Positions 54,174 through 63,687 of a DNA stretch of 64,000 bases are shown here, piece after piece. Both the position numbers and the translations under genes were made by a program. Source of the stretch: Roseovarius mucosus (GTDB taxonomy: Bacteria; Pseudomonadota; Alphaproteobacteria; Rhodobacterales; Rhodobacteraceae). Under the pieces are notes generated by a model. That model searched no databases and was not told the origin of the DNA. It was given only the letters and a program-made list of their open reading frames with translations. Position 1 is the stretch's first letter; each line of letters begins with the position of its first letter. Where the stretch lies: positions 3,051,501 through 3,115,500 of the forward strand of contig NZ_CP020474.1 in the NCBI RefSeq assembly GCF_002080415.1. Reading direction: 5' to 3'.

Positions 54174-57047
54174 ATGCCCTTTGCCGAGCTTTCTGCCACG
54201 TCGAATTTCACCTTTCTCACCGGGGCGTCGCATCCTGAGGAGTATATCCGCCATGCCGCGGCGCTGGGCCTTTCGGGTGTGGCGATTGCCGATGTGAATT
54301 CGGTTGCGGGCATCGTGCGCGCCCATGCCGCAGCGCGCGAGATTGCGCGCGAGGTCGCCGCGCGGCAGGCACTGGAGGCACGGCAGGGGCCCATCGGGCC
54401 ACCTGCGCCGCAGCCTGCAGCACCGCCCGATTGGGCCAATTGCCCGCGCCTCATTCCTGCGGCGCGGCTGGTGCTGCGCGAGGGGATCGAGATCACCGCC
54501 CTGCCGGTGGATCGTGGCGGCTGGGCCAGCCTTTGTCGCCTCATCAGCCTTGGGCGGCAGCGGGCGATAAAGGGCGCGTGCGATCTGGGGTTGGCGGATG
54601 TGCTGGCGGGGGCGGCGGGGCTGCATCTGTTGGTGCACCCGGCACCGGGGCGCGCGTGGCAGGCGCAGCTGCTGCAATTGGCGGCGCGCTGGGGGGGCTC
54701 TGTCGCGCTCTTGCTCAGCCCGCGCTATGACGGGCGCGATCCGGCGCGGTTCGAGCGGTTGGCGGGGCTGGCGGCGCGGCTGGGCCTGCCGACGGTGGCG
54801 GCGGCGGCACCGATCCTGCATCGCGGCTATCGCCGCCGTCTGGCCGATGTGCTGAGCGCGATCCGCCTGGGGGTGACGGTGGACCGGCTGGGCCGTCATG
54901 CGCTGCGCAATGCCGAACAGCGCCTGCGTTCAGAGGAGGAGATGCGCCGCCTTTTTGCGGGGCATGAGGGGGCGGTCAGCCGCGCCGCGGCACTGGCGGC
55001 GCGGCTGGATTTTTCGCTGGATGAATTGCGCTATGAATATCCCAGCGAGGTTGCCGAGAATGAGACCCCCGCGCAGCGGCTGCGGCGGTTGGCGGAGGCG
55101 GGGCTTGAGTGGCGCTATCCGGGCGGTGCACCCGCGCGGGTGCGTGGCATGATGGAGCATGAATTGGCCCTGATCGCCAAGCTGCGCTACGAGCCTTATT
55201 TCCTGACCGTGCATGACGTGGTTGCTTTTGCCCGCTCACGCGGCATCCTGTGCCAGGGGCGCGGATCGGCGGCCAATTCGGTGGTCTGCTATTGCCTTGG
55301 CGTGACCTCTGTCAGCCCCGAGATCGGCACGATGGTGTTCGAGCGCTTTGTCTCTGAGGCGCGCGACGAGCCGCCCGATATCGACGTGGATTTCGAGCAT
55401 GAGCGCCGCGAGGAGGTGATCCAGTGGATCTATGAGCGTTACGGGCGGCATCGCGCGGGCCTTTGCGCCACGGTGATCCATTACCGCACCAAACGCGCCA
55501 TCCGCGAGGTGGGCCGCGCCATGGGCCTGTCAGAGGATTTGCTGGGCGCGATGACCTCGCAGATCTGGGGGCATGGCGGTGAGGGCGCGCTGGAGCCGGC
55601 GCGCCTGGCCGAGATCGGGCTTGATCCGCGCGATCCGCGTCTGGCGCGAACGCTGGCGCTGATCCGCGAGATCATCGGCTTTCCCCGGCACCTGAGCCAG
55701 CATGTCGGCGGCTTTGTCATCACCGAGGGGCGGCTGGATGAATTGGTGCCCATCGAGAATGCCAGCATGGAGGGGCGCACGGTCATTTGCTGGGACAAGG
55801 ATGACATCGACGCGCTGGGTATTCTCAAGGTCGATGTGCTGGCGCTGGGGATGCTGACCTGTATCCGCAAGGCCTTTGACCTTTTGGGGCAGCATCGCGG
55901 GCAGGCCTATAGTCTTGCAACCCTGCCGCCCGAGGACGCCCAAGTCTACGAGATGCTGAGCCGCGCCGACAGTCTGGGGGTCTTTCAGGTCGAAAGCCGG
56001 GCGCAGATGAATTTCCTGCCGCGCATGCGCCCGCGCACCTTTTACGATCTGGTGATTCAGGTGGCGATCATCCGGCCCGGCCCCATTCAGGGTGATATGG
56101 TGCATCCGTTCATCCGCCGTCGCAATGGCGAAGAGGCGGTCAGCTTTCCCTCGGATGATCTGGGCCGGGTGCTGGGCAAGACGCTGGGCGTGCCGCTGTT
56201 TCAGGAACAGGCGATGCAGATCGCCATCATCGGCGCGGGGTTCACCCCCGAAGAGGCGGACCGTTTGCGCCGGTCGCTCGCCACTTTCAAGAAGCACGGC
56301 AATGTCAGTGAATTTCGCGCGCGGTTTCTGCGTGGCATGCAGGCCAATGGCTATGACAGCGATTTCGCCGAACGTTGTTTTTCCCAGATCGAGGGCTTTG
56401 GCAGCTATGGGTTTCCCGAAAGCCATGCCGCCAGTTTCGCGCATCTGGTCTATGCGAGCGCCTGGCTCAAATGCCATCACCCGGCGATCTTTGCCTGTGC
56501 GCTGCTGAATTCGCAGCCGATGGGGTTTTATGCGCCCGCCCAGATCGTGCGGGATGTGCGCGAACATGGCGTGACGCTGCGCCCGGTCTGTATCAACGCC
56601 TCGTATTGGGACAATACCATCGAGCCGGACAGCCGGGGACGGTTGGCGCTGCGTCTGGGGTTTCGCCAGATCAAGGGCGTGGCGCAGGACGAGGCAGACT
56701 GGATCGCGGCGGCGCGGGGCAATGGCTATGTCGGCCCCGAGGATGTCTGGCGGCGGGCGGGGGTGGCCCCGGCGGCGCTGACACGTCTGGCCGAGGCGGA
56801 TGTCTTTGCCGCGCTTGGGCTTTCGCGGCGCGACGCACTCTGGCAGGCGCGGGCGATTGGGGCAGAGCGGCCCTTGCCATTATTCGCGCGCGATATTGAT
56901 GGAGAGGGGATTGTCGAGCCTGCGGCGCATCTGCCCGCCATGACGCTGGGCGAGGAGGTGGTCGAGGATTATACCGCCCTGCGCCTCAGCCTGCGGGCGC
57001 ATCCGCTGGCGCTCTTGCGTCACATCCTGACGCCACCGGGACTGTAG
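54174..57047 (+). CDS. dnaE2: Error-prone DNA polymerase DnaE2, C-terminally short
   Basis: 957 residues from ATG 54174 (an ATG at 54150 is also possible). A PHP domain (SATSNFTFLTGASHPEEYIR) comes first. The polymerase III alpha core has SRGILCQGRGSAANSVVCYC and PPDIDVDFEHERREEVIQWI with catalytic Asp residues. FPRHLSQHVGGFVI and SYGFPESHAASFAHLVYASA also fit DnaE2. The protein stops at LRHILTPPGL, where family members go on for about 100 residues into an OB-fold region. Whether it is still active is unclear. It acts in SOS translesion synthesis with ImuA and ImuB, which are not next to it. Upstream is an exact SOS box. Confidence 0.92.
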   Translation: MPFAELSATSNFTFLTGASHPEEYIRHAAALGLSGVAIADVNSVAGIVRAHAAAREIAREVAARQALEARQGPIGPPAPQPAAPPDWANCPRLIPAARLVLREGIEITALPVDRGGWASLCRLISLGRQRAIKGACDLGLADVLAGAAGLHLLVHPAPGRAWQAQLLQLAARWGGSVALLLSPRYDGRDPARFERLAGLAARLGLPTVAAAAPILHRGYRRRLADVLSAIRLGVTVDRLGRHALRNAEQRLRSEEEMRRLFAGHEGAVSRAAALAARLDFSLDELRYEYPSEVAENETPAQRLRRLAEAGLEWRYPGGAPARVRGMMEHELALIAKLRYEPYFLTVHDVVAFARSRGILCQGRGSAANSVVCYCLGVTSVSPEIGTMVFERFVSEARDEPPDIDVDFEHERREEVIQWIYERYGRHRAGLCATVIHYRTKRAIREVGRAMGLSEDLLGAMTSQIWGHGGEGALEPARLAEIGLDPRDPRLARTLALIREIIGFPRHLSQHVGGFVITEGRLDELVPIENASMEGRTVICWDKDDIDALGILKVDVLALGMLTCIRKAFDLLGQHRGQAYSLATLPPEDAQVYEMLSRADSLGVFQVESRAQMNFLPRMRPRTFYDLVIQVAIIRPGPIQGDMVHPFIRRRNGEEAVSFPSDDLGRVLGKTLGVPLFQEQAMQIAIIGAGFTPEEADRLRRSLATFKKHGNVSEFRARFLRGMQANGYDSDFAERCFSQIEGFGSYGFPESHAASFAHLVYASAWLKCHHPAIFACALLNSQPMGFYAPAQIVRDVREHGVTLRPVCINASYWDNTIEPDSRGRLALRLGFRQIKGVAQDEADWIAAARGNGYVGPEDVWRRAGVAPAALTRLAEADVFAALGLSRRDALWQARAIGAERPLPLFARDIDGEGIVEPAAHLPAMTLGEEVVEDYTALRLSLRAHPLALLRHILTPPGL

Positions 57048-57095
57048 GGTTTGGGCGTGGCTGTTTCTTTATGGCCCAAATACTCCGGGGAGCGC

Positions 57096-57117
57096 GAGGG
57101 GCTGGCCCCTCGCACCC
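57096..57117. terminator. GC-rich hairpin between convergent dnaE2 and peroxiredoxin genes
   Basis: GCGAGGGGC-TGG-CCCCTCGC forms a near-perfect stem. There is no long T-run. It is in the right place for a bidirectional terminator. Confidence 0.5.
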
Positions 57118-57127
57118 TTGGCCCGCT

Positions 57128-57616
57128 TTACATCGCCGCGAGCAGCGATTCGCCGGCGGTCACTTCGCAGGTGCCGGGGCTTTCCTCGACATGCAGCACC
57201 GTGACGGTGCCATCCTCGACCGCCATTGCATAGCGCTTGGAGCGCGCCAAGAGGCCAGCGGGCGGCGCGTCGAAATCAAGGCCGATGGCCTTGGTGAAGG
57301 CGCTTTCGGCATCGGCGAGCATGGTGATACCGGCCTCTGTGGCGCCGGTGGCCTCGCCCCAGGCCTTCATCACGAAGGGATCATTGACCGAGACGCAGAT
57401 GATTTCATCCACGCCTGCCGCGTCGAACTGCGCCTTGGTGCGGATGAAGCTGGGGACATGCGCCGCGGAACAGGTGGGCGTATAGGCACCGGGCACAGCA
57501 AAGATCACCACCTTGCGGCCCGCGGTCAGGCTCTTGAGATCGACCGCTTCGGGGCCCTTTTCGCCCAGTTTCAGAAGGGTTGCATCGGGCAGTTTGTCGC
57601 CGGAAGAAAGGGTCAT
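57128..57616 (-). CDS. Peroxiredoxin (Prx5 / AhpC-TSA type)
   Basis: 162 residues from ATG 57616. The peroxidatic Cys C49 is in VPGAYTPTCSAAHVPSF, the Prx5 form of the PxxxT/SxxC motif. Further on are VNDPFVMKAWGEA and MLADAESAFTKAIGL. It reduces peroxides using thiols, probably glutathione/glutaredoxin or thioredoxin. A much longer frame continues upstream on this strand but is antisense to the flavoprotein gene and is not real. Confidence 0.92.
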   Translation of the reverse strand: MTLSSGDKLPDATLLKLGEKGPEAVDLKSLTAGRKVVIFAVPGAYTPTCSAAHVPSFIRTKAQFDAAGVDEIICVSVNDPFVMKAWGEATGATEAGITMLADAESAFTKAIGLDFDAPPAGLLARSKRYAMAVEDGTVTVLHVEESPGTCEVTAGESLLAAM

Positions 57617-57706
57617 GGTCGTTCCTTGTCTGTCGAGGGTTTCGGGATGGATGTAGGTATAGGCCGGTGATAGGCAAGTGACCATGCCAAAGAAGGGGAA
57701 AGCAAG

Positions 57707-58909
57707 ATGACGGGTGTCGTGGTGATCGGAGCGGGGCAGGCGGGGGCCTCGCTGGTGGCAAAGCTGCGCAGTGAGGGCTATGATGGCCCCATCACGCTGA
57801 TTGGCGAAGAGCCGGTGCCGCCCTATCAGCGCCCGCCCCTGTCCAAGAAATACCTGCTGGGCGATATGGCGCTGGAGCGGCTCTATCTGCGGCCCGAAAG
57901 CTATTATGCCGAAGCGGGTATTGATCTGCGCTTGAATGCGCGCGTCACGGCGATTGACCGCGCGGCGCAAGAGGTTGTCATCGGCACCGAGCGGCTGGGC
58001 TATGCGCATCTGGTGCTGGCCACGGGATCGCGCCCCCGCCACCTGCCTGCGGCGATTGGGGGGGAATTGGGGGGCGTGCATGTGGTGCGCACGCTGGCGG
58101 ATGTGGATGCGATGGCACCGGGTTTCGTGCCGGGTGCGCGCGTGCTCATTGTGGGCGGCGGCTATATCGGGCTTGAGGCGGCGGCGGTCGCGGCCTCGCG
58201 CGGGATGCAGGTGGTATTGGTCGAGATGGCCCCGCGTATCTTGCAACGGGTGGCGGCCAAAGAGACTTCGGATTATTTCCGCGCGCTGCATGGGCGGCAC
58301 GGGGTGGATATCCGCGAGGGTGTGGGATTGGAGCGTTTGCTGGGTGACGGGCAGGTAAACGGTGCGCGCCTGACCGATGGGACCGAGGTGGCCGTGGATA
58401 TGGTGATTGTCGGCGTGGGGATCGTGCCCGATACCGCGCTGGCCGAGGCGGCGGGGCTGGCGATTGACAATGGCATCGCGGTAGATGCCCAAGGGCGCAC
58501 GTCTGATCCCACAATCTGGGCCGTTGGCGATTGCGCGTCTTTTCCCCATGGCGAGGGGCGTTTGCGGCTCGAGAGCGTGCCCAATGCCATCGACATGGCC
58601 GATTGTGTGGCGGGCAATATCCTGGGGGCCGCTGTGGCCTATGTGCCCAAGCCGTGGTTCTGGTCGGATCAATATGATGTGAAGTTGCAGATTGCGGGGC
58701 TGAGCACCGGCTATGACCGGATCGTGACGCGCGATGGGGCGGCTTCGGTGTCGTTCTGGTATTTCCGGGGGGATCAGTTGCTGGCGGTGGACGCGATGAA
58801 CGATCCACGCGCCTATATGGTGGGCAAGCGGTTGATTGATGCGGGCAAGACTGCTGATCCGGCGGTGGTCGCGGATGCGGCGGCCGATCTCAAGGTGTTG
58901 CTGGGGTGA
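57707..58909 (+). CDS. Ferredoxin-NAD(P) reductase-like FAD flavoprotein
   Basis: 400 residues. N-terminal FAD site VVVIGAGQAGASLVAKLRSE, then PYQRPPLSKKYLLG. NAD site RVLIVGGGYIGLEAAAVAAS. Second FAD motif TIWAVGDCASFPHG. C-terminal reductase domain with KPWFWSDQYDVKLQIAGL. This is the putidaredoxin/rhodocoxin reductase layout; it passes electrons from NAD(P)H to a small ferredoxin, often for a P450 or dioxygenase. No such partner is next to it. The stop overlaps rsmD by 4 bases. Confidence 0.9.
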   Translation: MTGVVVIGAGQAGASLVAKLRSEGYDGPITLIGEEPVPPYQRPPLSKKYLLGDMALERLYLRPESYYAEAGIDLRLNARVTAIDRAAQEVVIGTERLGYAHLVLATGSRPRHLPAAIGGELGGVHVVRTLADVDAMAPGFVPGARVLIVGGGYIGLEAAAVAASRGMQVVLVEMAPRILQRVAAKETSDYFRALHGRHGVDIREGVGLERLLGDGQVNGARLTDGTEVAVDMVIVGVGIVPDTALAEAAGLAIDNGIAVDAQGRTSDPTIWAVGDCASFPHGEGRLRLESVPNAIDMADCVAGNILGAAVAYVPKPWFWSDQYDVKLQIAGLSTGYDRIVTRDGAASVSFWYFRGDQLLAVDAMNDPRAYMVGKRLIDAGKTADPAVVADAAADLKVLLG

Positions 58910-59463
58910 GGATCATCGGCGGGGCGCATCGCGGGCGGGCTTTGGCCAGTGTCGGCAAGGGCGATGTGGCGGCGCATTTGCGGCCCACGTCAGACCGGGT
59001 GCGCGAGGCGCTGTTCAACGTCTTGGCCGGGGGCTATGGCGATCCCGTGACGGGCGCGCGGGTGCTTGATCTTTTTGCGGGCACCGGGGCGCTTGGGCTT
59101 GAGGCGCTGTCGCGCGGGGCGGAGGCCGTGAGTTTCATCGAAAGCGGGCGCAAGGCGCAGTCGCTCTTGCGGCAAAACATTGCACTCTGCCGGGCCGAGG
59201 AGGAGACGCGCGTATTCCCTCTGGATGCGCGCAAGCCGGGGAATAATCCCATGGTGCCGCATGATCTGGTCTTTCTCGATCCGCCCTATGGCAAGGGGCT
59301 GGGCGAGGAGGCGCTGGCAGCGGCGCTGGAGGGGGGATGGATTTCTGACGGGGCGCTGATTGTCTGGGAGGAAAGTGCTGCAATCACCCCGCCTGAAGGG
59401 ATGCGGATGATCGAAGAGCGGCGCTATGGCGATACGATGATCCGGTTTCTGGAGCGCGGGTAA
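58906..59463 (+). CDS. rsmD: 16S rRNA (guanine-966 N2)-methyltransferase
   Basis: 185 residues from GTG 58906. RsmD hallmarks are MRIIGGAHRGRAL at the start, RPTSDRVREALFNVL, motif I VLDLFAGTGALGLEALSRGA and the catalytic DLVFLDPPYGKGL. It methylates G966 of 16S rRNA during ribosome assembly. Translation is coupled to the flavoprotein gene by overlap. Confidence 0.95.
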   Translation: MRIIGGAHRGRALASVGKGDVAAHLRPTSDRVREALFNVLAGGYGDPVTGARVLDLFAGTGALGLEALSRGAEAVSFIESGRKAQSLLRQNIALCRAEEETRVFPLDARKPGNNPMVPHDLVFLDPPYGKGLGEEALAAALEGGWISDGALIVWEESAAITPPEGMRMIEERRYGDTMIRFLERG

Positions 59464-59530
59464 GGTAGGTTTATGCCGGTTTTTGCCCCATGTGCCCCGC
59501 GCGCCTCAGTGCCAAAATCTGCAGCCCCTC

Positions 59531-60748
59531 TTACCCTTTCATCAACTCGGGCAAATCCCCTGTCAGCCCTGCGGCCTCGCGGATGAAGCCCCGGCGCAGG
59601 CGTGGCATATGGCTGATCGCGCCCATGCCAAGGTCGCGGGCGGTGCGCAGGATCGGGTTGTCATTGGAGAAGAGCCGATTGGTGAGGTCGGTGGCCAAGG
59701 CCAGTGTCGCTGTATCAAACCGCCGCCATTGTTGATACCGGGCAAGCACATCGGGTGCCGCGATATCCTCGCCCCGGCGGTTGGCTTCGGTCATTACCTG
59801 CGCCAAGGCTGCCACATCACGCAGGCCTGCGTTCAGCCCCTGACCGGCAATCGGGTGCATGCCGTGGGCGGCGTCGCCGATCAGAGCGAGCCGGTCGGCG
59901 ACAAAGCTGTTGGCCACCGTCAGGCTGAGCGGGTAGGTATAGCGCGCGCCGCGCAGCTTGATCGCGCCCAGAAAATCGCCGAAGCGGGGCCGCAGCACCT
60001 CCATGAAATCTGCATCGGGCAGGGCGGCAAACCGGGCGGCGGTGGCGTCTGTTTCAGACCAGACAATCGAGCTGACATTGCCCGGCAGCGGCAGGATGGC
60101 AAGCGGGCCGGGGGGCATGAAGAATTGATGCGCGATGCCGTGATGCGGTAATTCGTGTTCGATGGCGGCGACAAGTGCTGTTTGACCATAGCCCCAGCCG
60201 GTGCGCCGGATACCTGCGCGCGCGGCGGTGCCTGAGCTACGCCCATCGGCCCCGATCAAAAGCCGCCCGGTCAGGGTTTTGCCCGAGGCCAGCGTGACGG
60301 TAACCCCGGTGGCGGCGCTTTCTTGGGCTGTCACCGTGTCGTTGGAAACTTGGGTGATCAGCGGTTGCTCTGCCATGGCCTCGATCAGGGCGCGGCGCAA
60401 AAAGCGGTCTTCAAGCATATGGCCCATGGGGCCTTCTTCGATCTCGGCATGGTCGAAATGCAGAAAGAAGGGCGATGGCCCTTCGCCCGCGCGCCCGTCC
60501 GAGACCTTGATTTCCAACATCGGTTGGGCATGCTCGGCCACACGGTTCCATATCCCGAGGTTTTGCAAGAGCCGCACGGAGGCGAGCGCCAAAGCATAGG
60601 ACCGACCGTCAAAGGCCGCGTTTTTGCGGGTCGGTTCGGGCAGGGCGTCGATCACGGTGCTGGAAAGCCCGGCCTGTGCTGCGGCAAGCGCAAGAGCGGG
60701 GCCATTCAGGCCACCGCCGACGATGAGAAGATCGCTGTCATGTGTCAT
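59531..60748 (-). CDS. UbiH/UbiF-type FAD monooxygenase of ubiquinone synthesis
   Basis: 405 residues from ATG 60748. N-terminal FAD motif DLLIVGGGLNGPALALAAAQ, middle GADGRSSGTAARAGI (DG motif), C-terminal ALIGDAAHGMHPIAGQGLNA and GLRDVAALA, the UbiH/Coq6 signature. It hydroxylates the ring of the ubiquinone precursor. Which ring position it serves (UbiH, UbiF, UbiI or UbiL role) cannot be told from the sequence alone. Divergent from the amidase gene. Confidence 0.9.
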   Translation of the reverse strand: MTHDSDLLIVGGGLNGPALALAAAQAGLSSTVIDALPEPTRKNAAFDGRSYALALASVRLLQNLGIWNRVAEHAQPMLEIKVSDGRAGEGPSPFFLHFDHAEIEEGPMGHMLEDRFLRRALIEAMAEQPLITQVSNDTVTAQESAATGVTVTLASGKTLTGRLLIGADGRSSGTAARAGIRRTGWGYGQTALVAAIEHELPHHGIAHQFFMPPGPLAILPLPGNVSSIVWSETDATAARFAALPDADFMEVLRPRFGDFLGAIKLRGARYTYPLSLTVANSFVADRLALIGDAAHGMHPIAGQGLNAGLRDVAALAQVMTEANRRGEDIAAPDVLARYQQWRRFDTATLALATDLTNRLFSNDNPILRTARDLGMGAISHMPRLRRGFIREAAGLTGDLPELMKG

Positions 60749-60832
60749 GCCGCCCAATATGTGCGTGCGCGCGGGATTGTCCATGCGCCGCTCTGCCGCT
60801 AGCAATGGTTTTTGAACGGATAGGGGAACGCG

Positions 60833-62176
60833 ATGCAGAACTGGCTCAGGATGACGGCGGGCGATCTGGGGCGCGGCATTGCGCGCGGAGAGATTGACCC
60901 CGAGGCGCTGTGCGAGACCTATCTGGCGGCGATCACCGCCCATCCGCTGCGCGATCGCATCTACAGCGCTGTGACAGAGAGCCGCGCGCGGGCGGAGGCG
61001 GCGGCGGCATCGGCACGGGCCAAGGCGGGGCAACGTCTGGGCCTGCTGGACGGGGTGCCGGTCAGTTGGAAGGACCTCTTTGACAGCGCGGGTGTCGCGA
61101 CCGAGGCGGGATCGGCGCTGTTGAAGGGCCGGGTGCCGGAACGAGATGCCGAGGTGTTGCGCAATGGCACGGCGGCGGGGCTGGTGTGCCTTGGCAAGAC
61201 ACATATGAGCGAATTGGCGTTTTCCGGACTGGGGCTGAACCCGGTGACGGCAACGCCGCCTTGCGTGAACAATTCCGACGCTGTGCCCGGCGGATCATCC
61301 TCGGGGGCGGCGGCGAGCGTGGCGTTTGATCTGGCCCCGTGCGGGATCGGGTCGGACACTGGCGGGTCGGTGCGCATCCCTGCGGCGTGGAACGATCTGG
61401 TCGGGCTCAAGACCACGTCGGGGCGGGTGTCTTTGCAAGGGGTGGTGCCGCTCTGCCTGCGGTTCGACACGGTTGGACCGCTGGCGCGCTCGGTCGAGGA
61501 TTGCGCACTGATGTTGGCGGCGCTGGAAGGGCGCAAAGCGGCCGATTTGCGTGGGGCTTCGCTCTTGGGGTTGCGGTTTGCGGCGCTGCGCACGGGCGTG
61601 ATGGAGGATATTCGCCCCGAGCCTGCGCGTGCGCATGCGCTGGCGCTGGAAATGCTGCGCGATGCGGGCGCGGTGATCGACGAGATCGAAGCCCCAGAGG
61701 TGGCCGAGGCGCTACCGCTGTCGCCGGTGCTGTTCACGGGCGAGGCCTATGGTTTGTGGCGCGAGGTGATCGAGGCGGCCCCGGACAAGATGTTTGCGCC
61801 GATTCTGGAGCGGTTCCGCAGTGGCAAAGATATAAGTGCGGCGGATTATGTGGCGGGCTGGCGCAAGTTAGAGGCGCTGCGCGCGGCGTGGACCGCGCGG
61901 GTTGCGGGCTATGATGCGGTGCTCATGCCCTCGGCCCCCAACCTTCCGCCGGATCAGGCGCGGCTTTTGACGGACCCTGACTATTACGTGACCGAAAATC
62001 TGCTGACCCTGCGCAATACGCGGGTGGGCAATCTTTTGGGGCTGTGTGCCGTGACGCTGCCCACAGGGGTGCCCAGCTGTGGGCTGATGCTCTGCGGTCA
62101 GCCCTATGGCGAAGAGCGGCTGTTGCGGGTGGCGCAGGCCGTTGAGGATATTCTCTGCCCCCGGCGCGAGGACTAA
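60833..62176 (+). CDS. Amidase-signature enzyme
   Basis: 447 residues. The Lys-Ser-Ser catalytic set is visible: K80 in VPVSWKDLFD, the cis-Ser in PGGSSSGAAA (about 155-157) and nucleophile S179 in GSDTGGSVRIPA. It is similar in size to GatA, but the lack of neighbouring gatC/gatB favours a catabolic amidase. Substrate unknown. The PaiB-like gene begins 4 bases after its stop, so the two are likely cotranscribed. Confidence 0.9.
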   Translation: MQNWLRMTAGDLGRGIARGEIDPEALCETYLAAITAHPLRDRIYSAVTESRARAEAAAASARAKAGQRLGLLDGVPVSWKDLFDSAGVATEAGSALLKGRVPERDAEVLRNGTAAGLVCLGKTHMSELAFSGLGLNPVTATPPCVNNSDAVPGGSSSGAAASVAFDLAPCGIGSDTGGSVRIPAAWNDLVGLKTTSGRVSLQGVVPLCLRFDTVGPLARSVEDCALMLAALEGRKAADLRGASLLGLRFAALRTGVMEDIRPEPARAHALALEMLRDAGAVIDEIEAPEVAEALPLSPVLFTGEAYGLWREVIEAAPDKMFAPILERFRSGKDISAADYVAGWRKLEALRAAWTARVAGYDAVLMPSAPNLPPDQARLLTDPDYYVTENLLTLRNTRVGNLLGLCAVTLPTGVPSCGLMLCGQPYGEERLLRVAQAVEDILCPRRED

Positions 62177-62180
62177 GGCC

Positions 62181-62801
62181 ATGCATCCCAATCCTGCTTT
62201 TCGTCAGACACCGAACGAGCGCAATCTGGAATTTGCCCGCGCGCGGGGCTTTGGCATTCTGGCCGTTTGCAGCCCCGAGGGGCCGCTGATGAGCCATATT
62301 CCGTTTCTTTTGAATGCCGATGGCACGCGGGCCGAATTTCATCTGGTGCGGTCAAACCCTATTGCGCGGCTTTTGAGTGGGCCGTTGCGCGCGCGGTTGG
62401 CGATAGAGGGGCCGCAATCCTATGTCTCGCCCGATTGGTATGGGGTCGAGGATCAGGTGCCCACGTGGAATTACGTGGCTGTGCATCTGGTGGGCGAGGT
62501 CACGTTGCAGCCGCAGGAGGGGATGCGCGACCTTTTGGATCGGCAATCGGCGGAGTTCGAGGCGCGGCTTGCGCCCAAGCCGGAATGGCGGGCCGAGAAG
62601 ATGACACCCGAGGTGCTGGAGCGGATGATGCGGCAGATCGTGCCCTGTGCAATGCGCGTGGACGAGATCGCAGGCACGTGGAAATTGGGGCAGAACAAGC
62701 CCGAGGATGTGCGCCTGCGCGCCGCCGATCATCTGGGGCCGGCGGGGCAGGGGCAAGAGAGTGACTTGTTGGCGGAGTGGATGCGCGCGCCGCCTGCCTG
62801 A
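62181..62801 (+). CDS. PaiB-type FMN-binding protein
   Basis: 206 residues from ATG 62181: MHPNPAFRQTPNERNLEFAR, then LMSHIPFLLNADGTRAEFHL, SYVSPDWYGVEDQVPTWNYV and GTWKLGQNKPEDVRL. This is the FMN-binding split-barrel family named after B. subtilis PaiB, described as a negative regulator of sporulation and protease genes. In this organism it may be a flavin-binding enzyme or regulator. Confidence 0.9.
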   Translation: MHPNPAFRQTPNERNLEFARARGFGILAVCSPEGPLMSHIPFLLNADGTRAEFHLVRSNPIARLLSGPLRARLAIEGPQSYVSPDWYGVEDQVPTWNYVAVHLVGEVTLQPQEGMRDLLDRQSAEFEARLAPKPEWRAEKMTPEVLERMMRQIVPCAMRVDEIAGTWKLGQNKPEDVRLRAADHLGPAGQGQESDLLAEWMRAPPA

Positions 62802-62862
62802 GCGGCTTTACAGCGTTGGGGGCTGCGCCTAGGGTCGCGGCGAACATCTAAAGGAGCGCGCC

Positions 62863-63465
62863 ATGAAACTGATTTCCTCGCCATTGTCCCCCTTTGTGCG
62901 CAAGGTCCGCGTGCTCTTGCTGGAATCCGGGTTGGACGATCAGGTTGAGGTGGTCGATGTGACCACCACACCGCTTGAGACCGATCCGCAGGCGGCGGCG
63001 GCCAATCCGCTGGGCAAGATACCGGCGCTGGTGCGGCTGGACGGCCCGGCGATCCATGACAGCCGGGTGATCACCCGCTATCTGGATGCGCGCGCTGATG
63101 GGCGGTTTTATCCCGAGGCGCGGCTCTGGGAGGTGCTGACGCTGGAGGCGATTGCCGAAGGGATCATGGAGGCGGCGCTGGCGATGACCTATGAGGCGCG
63201 GTTCCGGCCCGAAGAGATCCGCTATGCCCCTTGGGTCGAGGGGCAATGGGCCAAGGTTGCACGGGCGCTGGAGGCCGTTGAGGGCCGCTGGATGAGCCAT
63301 CTCGCGGGGCCGCTCGATATGAGCCATATCGCGCTGGGCTGTGCGCTGGGATATCTTGATTTCCGCCATGATGCGCGCGGCTGGCGGGTTGGGCATCCGG
63401 CGCTGGAGGCGTGGTATGCCAAGATGGCCGCGCGCGACAGCATGATGCGAACAGCCCCCGCATAA
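62863..63465 (+). CDS. Glutathione S-transferase family protein
   Basis: 200 residues. Thioredoxin-like N domain with MKLISSPLSPFVRKVRVLLL (SPFVRK is the usual active-site region), NPLGKIPALVRLDGPAIHDS with the cis-Pro, and a helical C domain. Substrates unknown. Own AAGGAG ribosome-binding site. Confidence 0.9.
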   Translation: MKLISSPLSPFVRKVRVLLLESGLDDQVEVVDVTTTPLETDPQAAAANPLGKIPALVRLDGPAIHDSRVITRYLDARADGRFYPEARLWEVLTLEAIAEGIMEAALAMTYEARFRPEEIRYAPWVEGQWAKVARALEAVEGRWMSHLAGPLDMSHIALGCALGYLDFRHDARGWRVGHPALEAWYAKMAARDSMMRTAPA

Positions 63466-63616
63466 GCCCCGCCAACAGGCGAGAGAGGGGGGCCATTGCG
63501 CTGTCTGATTTCGCGATAGAAGCCGGTCAAGCGCGACAGATGCGCGCTCTGACCAAATCTTGGGGTAATGCAGGCTGGACGGCCCCCCAAAGCCCCGCTA
63601 AATAGCCGCACAGACT

Positions 63617-63637
63617 GGCCATGGGAATCCCGTGGCC
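63617..63637. terminator. Hairpin upstream of petA
   Basis: GGCCATGGGA and TCCCGTGGCC pair closely around a one-base loop centre. It lies in the 222-base gap between the GST gene and petA, which otherwise holds only the petA promoter region. Confidence 0.4.
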
Positions 63638-63687
63638 TAACATCGTATGAGGCCGATTGCGGCTCTGATATATAGGGAGTAATTCTC

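Noticed and set aside
57128..58672. 514-codon minus-strand frame as one peroxiredoxin fusion
   Set aside because: Only the last 162 codons are peroxiredoxin. The rest is antisense to the flavoprotein gene and shows no domain.
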